From Rhizobium aethiopicum (GTDB lineage Bacteria; Pseudomonadota; Alphaproteobacteria; Rhizobiales; Rhizobiaceae): 38,394 nt of DNA. Shown piece by piece: positions 32,640 through 38,394 of this stretch; the first letter of the stretch is position 1, and each line of letters starts with the position of its first letter. Under the pieces are notes generated by a model that made no database searches, was not told the DNA's origin, and saw only the letters and a program-made list of their open reading frames with translations. The stretch lies in assembly GCF_900094625.1 (NCBI RefSeq), contig NZ_FMAJ01000029.1:1-38394 (forward strand). The letters run 5' to 3'. A program made the translations under genes and the position numbers.

Positions 32640-32717
32640 ATCAGGTCGCCTTCTTGGTTTACCGGAATGGTTGGGCCTAAGCCCCCTACTCCGGCTTATG
32701 AAAATGTTCGCCGGCCA

Positions 32718-32736
32718 GCCTGCCGTAACGGCAGGC
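32718..32736 (-). other. Hairpin in the rpsQ-rplN gap (rplN leader)
   Basis: GCCTGCC and GGCAGGC form a perfect 7-bp stem with a 5-base loop (extendable to 9 bp on paper), about 80 bases before the rplN start and without a T-run. It lies downstream of the terminator-like hairpin, where a spc promoter or leader would be. Confidence 0.4.
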
Positions 32737-32810
32737 AAAACACGGCAATAGCTGAATAGCGCGGGGTCGATCGTGCCAGGGTGGTTTCCCGAACGGGACC
32801 TTCCGTGCGC

Positions 32811-32845
32811 TCAAAGCAAAAGAACGCCCGGCATTCGAGCGTTCT
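32811..32845 (-). terminator. Terminator at the S10/spc boundary
   Basis: AGAACGC and GCGTTCT pair over 7 bp with an 11-base loop; on the minus strand the stem is followed by TTTTGCTTTG. It lies about 57 bases after the rpsQ stop. The position suggests that S10-segment transcription ends or attenuates here and that the spc segment has its own start. Confidence 0.6.
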
Positions 32846-32901
32846 GACGCTGCTTCATACAGATATTTCGGCGAGACGCAAGGCCTCGCACAAAATTCTG
32901 T

Positions 32902-33141
32902 TTACTTGCCCTGGGCGGCGATGACCGTCCAGCGCTTGTCCTTGGAGATCGGCGCGCATTCCTCGATGGATACGGTATCGCCGATCTTGTACTGATTGTT
33001 TTCGTCGTGGGCCTTGTACTTCTTGGAACGACGAACGGTCTTCTGGAGCAGCGGATGAGCGAAACGACGCTCGACGCGAACTACTACCGTCTTCTCGTTC
33101 TTGTCGCCAACGACGACGCCCTGCAGGATGCGCTTCGGCAT
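32902..33141 (-). CDS. rpsQ: 30S ribosomal protein S17
   Basis: A 79-aa S17, an OB-fold primary 16S rRNA binder. It reads MPKRILQGVVVGDKNEKTVVVRVERRFAHPLLQKTVRRSKKYKAHDE and ends with the conserved IGDTVSIEECAPISKDKRW. Last gene of the S10 segment, 12 bases after rpmC, followed by a 262-base gap. Confidence 0.97.
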   Translation of the reverse strand: MPKRILQGVVVGDKNEKTVVVRVERRFAHPLLQKTVRRSKKYKAHDENNQYKIGDTVSIEECAPISKDKRWTVIAAQGK

Positions 33142-33153
33142 ATTTTTCTTCCT

Positions 33154-33354
33154 TTAGGCCTTAACTTCTGCCGCCTTCTGGCGGGCAATGGTTTTGACGC
33201 GGGCGATGTCCTTGCGGACTTCGTTGATGCGCGAGGACTTTTCGAGCTGGCCGGTCGCCTTCTGGAAGCGCAGGTTGAACTGCTCCTTCTTCAGCTTGGC
33301 AAGCTCGTCCTTGAGTTGGTCGGCGCTGAGCGCGCGAACGTCTGAGGCTTTCAT
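33154..33354 (-). CDS. rpmC: 50S ribosomal protein L29
   Basis: A 66-aa two-helix L29 near the exit tunnel, where it helps dock chaperones and SRP. The sequence MKASDVRALSADQLKDELAKLKKEQFNLRFQKATGQLEKSSRINEVRKDIARVKTI is typical in full. Twelve bases from both neighbours. Confidence 0.96.
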   Translation of the reverse strand: MKASDVRALSADQLKDELAKLKKEQFNLRFQKATGQLEKSSRINEVRKDIARVKTIARQKAAEVKA

Positions 33355-33366
33355 GAGCTCAATCCC

Positions 33367-33780
33367 TTACTCTGCAATGCGCTGTACGAAGCGCGTCTTG
33401 ACCGAGAGCTTGGCAGAGCCGAGGCGAAGCGCCTCGCGGGCGATCTCTTCGCTGACGCCGTCGATCTCGAACATCATACGACCGGGCTTGACCTTGCATG
33501 CCCAGTACTCAACGGAGCCCTTACCTTTACCCATGCGGACTTCGGTCGGCTTTGCGGTTACCGGAACGTCCGGGAACACGCGGATCCATACACGGCCGGC
33601 GCGCTTCATGTAACGCGTGATCGCGCGGCGGGCCGCTTCGATCTCGCGTGCGTTGACGCGGTTGGGCTCCTGAGCCTTCAGGCCGAATTCGCCGAATGCC
33701 AGGTCAGAACCGCCCTTGGCGACGCCCTTGATGCGGCCCTTGAACTGCTTGCGGTACTTAGTACGCTTTGGCTGCAACAT
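33367..33780 (-). CDS. rplP: 50S ribosomal protein L16
   Basis: A 137-aa L16 next to the A-site region of 23S rRNA. It starts MLQPKRTKYRKQFKGRIKGVAKGG and carries RAGRVWIRVFPDVPVTAKPTEVRMGKGKGSVEYWACKVKPGRMMFEIDG. Normal length. It follows rpsC by 38 bases, the longest spacing within the S10 segment. Confidence 0.98.
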   Translation of the reverse strand: MLQPKRTKYRKQFKGRIKGVAKGGSDLAFGEFGLKAQEPNRVNAREIEAARRAITRYMKRAGRVWIRVFPDVPVTAKPTEVRMGKGKGSVEYWACKVKPGRMMFEIDGVSEEIAREALRLGSAKLSVKTRFVQRIAE

Positions 33781-33818
33781 TTTCTTACTTCTCCGAGCTT
33801 ATCTTTCGCCAGCGCTAA

Positions 33819-34552
<734 letters not shown>

Positions 34553-34553
<1 letters not shown>

Positions 34554-34942
34554 TATGCGGCCTCCTCTGCTGCCTGCACTTCACGAACGACGATCGTCAG
34601 GTGCGCGAAGGGCTTTTCGATGCGCGACGCACGACCGCGGCCACGAGCGTGGAAACGCTTCATGACGATCGACTTGCCGACATAGGCCTCGGCGACGACA
34701 AGAGCGTCGACGTCGAGATCGTGGTTGTTCTCGGCGTTGGCGATCGCGGATTCGAGCGTCTTCTTGACGGCGCCCGCGATACGCTTGCGGGAGAACTCCA
34801 GCTCAGCGAGTGCGCGCTCGACCTTCTTGCCGCGGATGGCCGCAGCAACCAGGTTGAGCTTCTGGGGGCTGACGCGGAGCGTGCGGGCGACTGCTTGCGC
34901 CTCGTTGTCCTTCAGCCGGCGTTCGGCTTTTGCCTTGCCCAT
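34553..34942 (-). CDS. rplV: 50S ribosomal protein L22
   Basis: A 129-aa L22, whose long beta-hairpin lines the exit tunnel and is a macrolide contact. Seen: AVARTLRVSPQKLNLVAAAIRGKKVERALAELEFSRKRIAGAVKKTLESAIANAENN and the hairpin region RFHARGRGRASRIEKPFAHLTIVV. It is longer than in E. coli (110) because of a charged N-terminus. Two bases after rpsS; one-base overlap with rpsC. Confidence 0.97.
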
Positions 34943-34944
34943 TG

Positions 34945-35223
34945 TTACTTCCTCTTCGCCTTCTTGTCCGCGCCGTGACCGTAGTAGGTGCGGGTCGGAG
35001 AGAATTCACCGAATTTGTGGCCGACCATGTCTTCATTGACGCTGACCGGAATATGCTTGCTGCCGTTGTAGACGCCGAAGGTAAGACCGACGAACTGCGG
35101 CAGGATCGTGGAGCGACGGCTCCAGATCTTGATCACTTCTGCACGTCCGCCTTCACGAACCTTCTCAGCCTTCTTGAGAAGATAGCCGTCAACGAACGGA
35201 CCTTTCCATACTGAACGAGCCAT
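34945..35223 (-). CDS. rpsS: 30S ribosomal protein S19
   Basis: A 92-aa S19 of the 30S head, which with S13 contacts the A-site finger. MARSVWKGPFVDGYLLKKAEK and the signature VGLTFGVYNGSKHIPVSVNEDMVGHKFGEFSPTRTY identify it. Length equals that of E. coli. Fifteen bases after rplB. Confidence 0.98.
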   Translation of the reverse strand: MARSVWKGPFVDGYLLKKAEKVREGGRAEVIKIWSRRSTILPQFVGLTFGVYNGSKHIPVSVNEDMVGHKFGEFSPTRTYYGHGADKKAKRK

Positions 35224-35238
35224 TGGAGACTTCCTCTC

Positions 35239-36075
35239 TTACTTCTTACGCTGATGACGCGAGCGCATGATCATCTTGTCGGTCGACTTGTTCGACCGGG
35301 TGCGCTTGCCCTTGGTCGGCTTGCCCCACGGTGTCACCGGATGGCGACCACCGGAGGTGCGGCCTTCACCACCGCCGTGCGGATGGTCGACCGGGTTCAT
35401 GACAACACCGCGGTTATGCGGACGCTTGCCGCGCCAAACGGTACGACCGGCCTTGCCGTCGTTGATGTTGGCGTGATCCGGGTTGGACACGGCGCCGATC
35501 GAAGCAAGGCAGACGCCGCTTACGAGGCGCTGTTCACCGGAGTTCAGGCGAAGGATCGCCATGCCCTGGTCACGGCCGACGAGCTGCGCGTAGGAGCCGG
35601 CGGAGCGGGCGATCTGACCGCCCTTGCCCGGCTTCATTTCCACGTTGTGGATGATGGAGCCGACCGGAATGTACTGCAGCGGCATGGTGTTGCCGGGCTT
35701 GACGTCGACAGCCTTTTCCGAAGCGATGACCTTATCGCCGGCAGCGAGACGCTGCGGAGCGATGATGTAGGCCTGCTCGCCATCCGTATAGCTCACCAGC
35801 GCGATGAAAGCGGTGCGGTTCGGATCGTATTCGATCCGTTCGACCGTGCCTTCGACATCGAACTTGCGACGCTTGAAGTCGACCAGACGGTAGCTGCGCT
35901 TGTGACCGCCGCCGATGAAGCGGGCAGTGATGCGGCCGAGGTTGTTACGACCGCCGCTCTTGGTCAGACCTTCCGTCAGCGCCTTGACCGGCTTGCCCTT
36001 GTAGAGCGAGGAGCGGTCCACGATGACCAGCTGACGCTGGCTCGGGGTCGTCGGATTGAATGTTTTCAATGCCAT
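35239..36075 (-). CDS. rplB: 50S ribosomal protein L2
   Basis: A 278-aa L2, needed for subunit joining and peptidyl transfer. The sequence MALKTFNPTTPSQRQLVIVDRS, the RNA-binding core GRITARFIGGGHKRSYRLVDFKRRK and the C-terminal MNPVDHPHGGGEGRTSGGRHPVTPWGKP, with the conserved His of HPHGGGEG, are all present. Normal length. Eleven bases after rplW. Confidence 0.98.
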   Translation of the reverse strand: MALKTFNPTTPSQRQLVIVDRSSLYKGKPVKALTEGLTKSGGRNNLGRITARFIGGGHKRSYRLVDFKRRKFDVEGTVERIEYDPNRTAFIALVSYTDGEQAYIIAPQRLAAGDKVIASEKAVDVKPGNTMPLQYIPVGSIIHNVEMKPGKGGQIARSAGSYAQLVGRDQGMAILRLNSGEQRLVSGVCLASIGAVSNPDHANINDGKAGRTVWRGKRPHNRGVVMNPVDHPHGGGEGRTSGGRHPVTPWGKPTKGKRTRSNKSTDKMIMRSRHQRKK

Positions 36076-36086
36076 TTTCTTATACC

Positions 36087-36380
36087 TCAGAGACCGGTGG
36101 AGACGTCGATCGTCTGGCCTTCAGCCAGCGTCACGACAGCCTTCTTCACGTCCTTCTGCTTGCCGACAAAACCGCGGAACCGCTTGGTCTTGCCCTTGCG
36201 AAGCAGAGTGTTGACGGCCGTAACCTTGACGCCGAAGAGCGCCTCGACAGCAGCCTTGATTTCCGGCTTTGTCGCCTGCTTGGCGACATTGAAAACAACC
36301 TGGTTGTTCTCGGATACCAGCGTGGACTTTTCGGTGATCGCCGGAGAGACGATCACATCGTAGTGGCGAAGATCGGTCAC
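36087..36380 (-). CDS. rplW: 50S ribosomal protein L23
   Basis: A 97-aa L23, the docking site at the tunnel exit for trigger factor and SRP. The sequence contains VIVSPAITEKSTLVSENNQVVFNVAKQATKPEIKAAVEALFGVKVTAVNTLLRKGK, the whole family core. Its ATG overlaps the rplD stop by four bases. Confidence 0.97.
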   Translation of the reverse strand: MTDLRHYDVIVSPAITEKSTLVSENNQVVFNVAKQATKPEIKAAVEALFGVKVTAVNTLLRKGKTKRFRGFVGKQKDVKKAVVTLAEGQTIDVSTGL

Positions 36381-36997
36381 TTGAATCGCTCCTCTAGCGC
36401 TTCAACCGCAGCCTTGGAAAGCACGAGCTTGCCGCGGCGCACGATATCGTAAACGTTGATACCCTGGATCGGCAGAACATCGATGTTCGGGATGTTCTGA
36501 GCTGCGAGCTTGAAGTTGCCGTCAAGCTCTGCGCCGCCGATGAACAGGGCGTTGGTCAGGCCGAGCGTCTCGAAAACGGACGCGAGAGCCTTGGTCTTGG
36601 CTTCGGCAGCGACCAGGTTGTCGATGACGATGACGTCATCGGCCTTGATCTTGGCCGAAAGGGCGTGGCGAAGGCCAAGCGCGCGAACCTTCTTCGGAAG
36701 GTCGTGCTCATGGCTGCGGACAACCGGGCCATGGGCCTTGCCGCCGCCGCGGAACTGCGGAGCGCGAGCCGAATGGTGGCGGGCGCGGCCCGTACCCTTC
36801 TGCTTGTACATCTTGGCGCCGGTGCGCGAGACTTCAGCGCGGCCCTTTGCCTTGTGCGTGCCCTGCTGCTTCTTGGCAAGCTGCCAGCGGATGACGCGGG
36901 CGAGAATGTCTTCGCGGGGCTCGAGGCCGAAAATCTCGTCCGAAAGGGAAACCTTCCCGGCGTCTTTTCCCTCGAGGGTCTTGACGTTCAATTCCAT
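36377..36997 (-). CDS. rplD: 50S ribosomal protein L4
   Basis: A 206-aa L4, whose extended loop reaches the exit tunnel constriction: TGRARHHSARAPQFRGGGKAHGPVVRSHEHDLPKKVRALGLRHALS. The start is the ATG at 36997 (MELNVKTLEGKDAGKV), 13 bases after rplC; upstream in-frame sequence belongs to rplC in another frame. In E. coli L4 represses its own operon through the S10 leader; whether this occurs here cannot be read from the sequence. Confidence 0.97.
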   Translation of the reverse strand: MELNVKTLEGKDAGKVSLSDEIFGLEPREDILARVIRWQLAKKQQGTHKAKGRAEVSRTGAKMYKQKGTGRARHHSARAPQFRGGGKAHGPVVRSHEHDLPKKVRALGLRHALSAKIKADDVIVIDNLVAAEAKTKALASVFETLGLTNALFIGGAELDGNFKLAAQNIPNIDVLPIQGINVYDIVRRGKLVLSKAAVEALEERFK

Positions 36998-37010
36998 TGA
37001 TCTGGCTCCC

Positions 37011-37652
37011 TTACTTCGCGGCCGACTTGACGGCGTCGCGCACGATGATCCAGGCACCCTTGGAACCGGGAACAGCACCCTTGATCAGGATCAGACCACG
37101 GTCTTCGTCGGTCGAAACCACTTCCAGGTTCTGCGTCGTGACGCGCGTCTGGCCCATGTGACCAGCCATCTTCTTGTTCTTGAAAACCTTGCCCGGATCC
37201 TGGCGCGAGCCGGTCGAACCGTGCGAACGGTGCGAAACCGACACGCCGTGCGTGGCGCGCAGACCGCCGAAACCGTGGCGCTTCATGGCGCCGGCAAAAC
37301 CCTTACCGATCGTCGTACCCGTCACGTCGACGAGCTGACCGGCGGCAAAGTGACCCGCCTTGAGCTCCGTGCCGATCTCGAGCAGGTTGTCTTCCGAAAC
37401 ACGGAACTCCTGCAGCTTGGCCTTCGGCTCGACGTTGGCAACGGCAAAGTTGCCGCGCATCGCCTTCGACGTGTTCTTCACCTTTGCCTGGCCGGCACCG
37501 AGCTGAACTGCGGTATAGCCATTCTTTTCGACGGTGCGCGTGGCGACGACCTGGCAGCCGTCCATACGCAGTACCGTTACCGGGACATGCTCGCCGGCGT
37601 CGTTGTAGACGCGGGTCATTCCCACCTTCTGTGCAATCACACCTGAACGCAT
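37011..37652 (-). CDS. rplC: 50S ribosomal protein L3
   Basis: A 213-aa L3, an early assembly protein near the peptidyl transferase centre. Seen: MRSGVIAQKVGMTRVYNDAGEHVPVTVLRMD, GTTIGKGFAGAMKRHGFGG, and the loop SVSHRSHGSTGSRQDPGKVFKNKKMAGHMG that reaches the catalytic centre. Normal length. It lies 33 bases after rpsJ and 13 before rplD. Confidence 0.98.
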   Translation of the reverse strand: MRSGVIAQKVGMTRVYNDAGEHVPVTVLRMDGCQVVATRTVEKNGYTAVQLGAGQAKVKNTSKAMRGNFAVANVEPKAKLQEFRVSEDNLLEIGTELKAGHFAAGQLVDVTGTTIGKGFAGAMKRHGFGGLRATHGVSVSHRSHGSTGSRQDPGKVFKNKKMAGHMGQTRVTTQNLEVVSTDEDRGLILIKGAVPGSKGAWIIVRDAVKSAAK

Positions 37653-37685
37653 CGGTTCAATCCTTCCAACTCAGCTCGAGCAAGC

Positions 37686-37994
37686 TCAGAGCTTGATCTC
37701 AACATCGACACCGGCGGCGAGATCGAGCTTCATCAGCGCGTCTACCGTCTGCGGGGTCGGGTCTACGATGTCGAGCAGGCGCTTATGCGTGCGCATCTCG
37801 AACTGTTCGCGGCTTTTCTTGTCGATGTGCGGGGACCGGTTGACCGTAAACTTCTCGATGCGGGTCGGAAGCGGAACGGGGCCCCGGACGCTTGCACCGG
37901 TGCGCTTCGCCGTCGACACGATCTCGCGCGTAGAAGCATCGAGAATCCGGTGATCGAACGCCTTCAGGCGAATGCGGATATTTTGGCCGTTCAT
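37686..37994 (-). CDS. rpsJ: 30S ribosomal protein S10
   Basis: A 102-aa S10 of the 30S head, also NusE of the antitermination complex. Identified by IRIRLKAFDHRILDASTREIVSTAKRTGASVRGPVPLPTRIEKFTVNRSPHIDKKSREQFEMRTHKRL. First gene of the S10 segment; 305 bases separate it from tuf, enough for its own promoter and leader. AAGGA precedes the ATG by about eight bases. Confidence 0.98.
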   Translation of the reverse strand: MNGQNIRIRLKAFDHRILDASTREIVSTAKRTGASVRGPVPLPTRIEKFTVNRSPHIDKKSREQFEMRTHKRLLDIVDPTPQTVDALMKLDLAAGVDVEIKL

Positions 37995-38299
37995 TCGACG
38001 TTATCCTTGTGTTTGTTTACCGCATGTCTCTCAACAAGACACGGGTTGTTCTTTCTTCCTAAGGCGGACCACCGGTTTCAAAGATCGAGAGGGCGCCGAT
38101 ACCGGCATCCCTATCCAGTCTTCAGGGCCTTCTAGCCCACCTTATTGGTTGTTCAGTCACCGCTTCGTTATCCAAAGCGGTACGCAAATCGCGCTCGCGC
38201 GCCATTTGCTACATTTCTGTGTAATAAGCAAGCGGCTTACGCCGCCTGCTTCATATTATTGTCATCGAATCGGCCACCCCATCGGGGCGGCCGAATGCA
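37995..38299 (-). promoter_or_regulatory. Gap between tuf and rpsJ: S10 leader/promoter region
   Basis: These 305 bases hold no gene I can support. After the tuf hairpin there are further inverted repeats, GCGGC / GCCGC at 38232-38245 and CCGCTT / AAGCGG at 38160-38180, which could form a structured rpsJ leader. I could not find a convincing -35/-10 pair. In E. coli the region before rpsJ holds the L4-controlled leader; no equivalence is claimed. Confidence 0.45.
38270..38294 (-). terminator. Hairpin after tuf, probable weak terminator
   Basis: On the minus strand TCGGCCGCCCC and GGGGTGGCCGA pair along 11 bp (one G-U pair) with a 3-base loop, starting six bases after the tuf stop. The sequence after it is A/T-rich (CAATAATAT) but lacks a real T-run, so termination may be incomplete. 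Confidence 0.5.
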
Positions 38300-38394
38300 T
38301 TACTCGACGATCGAAGCGACGATGCCGGCGCCGACGGTGCGGCCGCCTTCGCGGATAGCGAAGCGCAGCTTTTCTTCCATCGCGATCGGAACGA
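38300..38394 (-). CDS. tuf: Elongation factor Tu, C-terminal end (cut by window edge)
   Basis: The last 30 residues of EF-Tu, read on the minus strand and ending at the TAA at 38302-38300: [19 protein letters not shown], then [11 protein letters not shown], the universal C-terminus of domain 3. EF-Tu brings aminoacyl-tRNA to the ribosome. The rest lies outside the window; its place before rpsJ fits the str-S10 arrangement. Rhizobia usually carry two tuf copies, so no A/B letter is given. Confidence 0.95.

Noticed and set aside
37995..38299. E. coli-type L4-controlled S10 leader
   Set aside because: Hairpins exist, but I cannot match their order or sequence to the E. coli leader without folding and alignment.

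Overview
The window reads as a piece of the main chromosome of a fast-growing rhizobium, most likely Rhizobium of the leguminosarum/etli group. The evidence is the high-GC coding style with almost no A/T-ending codons, the alphaproteobacterial gene order of the ribosomal block (tuf, S10, spc with secY-adk, then rpsM-rpsK-rpoA-rplQ, with no rpsD), and a palindromic intergenic repeat upstream of a Deg protease that resembles repeats I know from Rhizobium genomes. The species call is inference from sequence style, not from a search.

Positions 1-5935 (minus strand) hold a tightly packed catabolic unit: a LacI-type repressor, a CoA-transferase, a crotonase-fold hydratase and an aldehyde dehydrogenase, whose reading frames all overlap by 1-8 bases, followed after a hairpin by a sugar-type (CUT1) ABC transporter binding protein that runs off the window. 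A perfect 14-bp palindrome lies between the -35 and -10 of the repressor gene, and a decayed second copy lies 106 bp further out. Together these look like a self-regulated uptake and degradation pathway for an unidentified carbohydrate-like compound that ends as a CoA thioester.

Positions 6324-15088 are a mixed accessory/housekeeping stretch: a soluble PAS histidine kinase with no partner regulator in view, an AhpD-like protein, an exported HSL-family hydrolase whose nucleophile serine is replaced by glycine, a nucleoside 2-deoxyribosyltransferase, a LysR regulator divergent from a short-chain dehydrogenase, a PanE-family reductase, an exported alpha/beta hydrolase, and a DUF1883 protein. Positions 15102-23077 carry genome and envelope maintenance genes: rarA overlapping a DegP/DegQ-type protease, a DUF1232 protein, an LprI-like exported protein, ilvD, the msrPQ methionine sulfoxide repair pair and a DUF2809 membrane protein.

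Positions 23238-38394 (all minus strand) are the S10-spc-alpha ribosomal superoperon preceded by the 3' end of tuf. Most genes are 1-40 bases apart or overlap, but eight gaps of 97-305 bases break the series. Every one of these gaps contains a hairpin, and several hairpins are followed by a T-run in the direction of transcription. The block therefore looks divided into segments by partial terminators rather than being one uniform transcript. No tRNA, rRNA, CRISPR array, insertion sequence or phage gene was seen.
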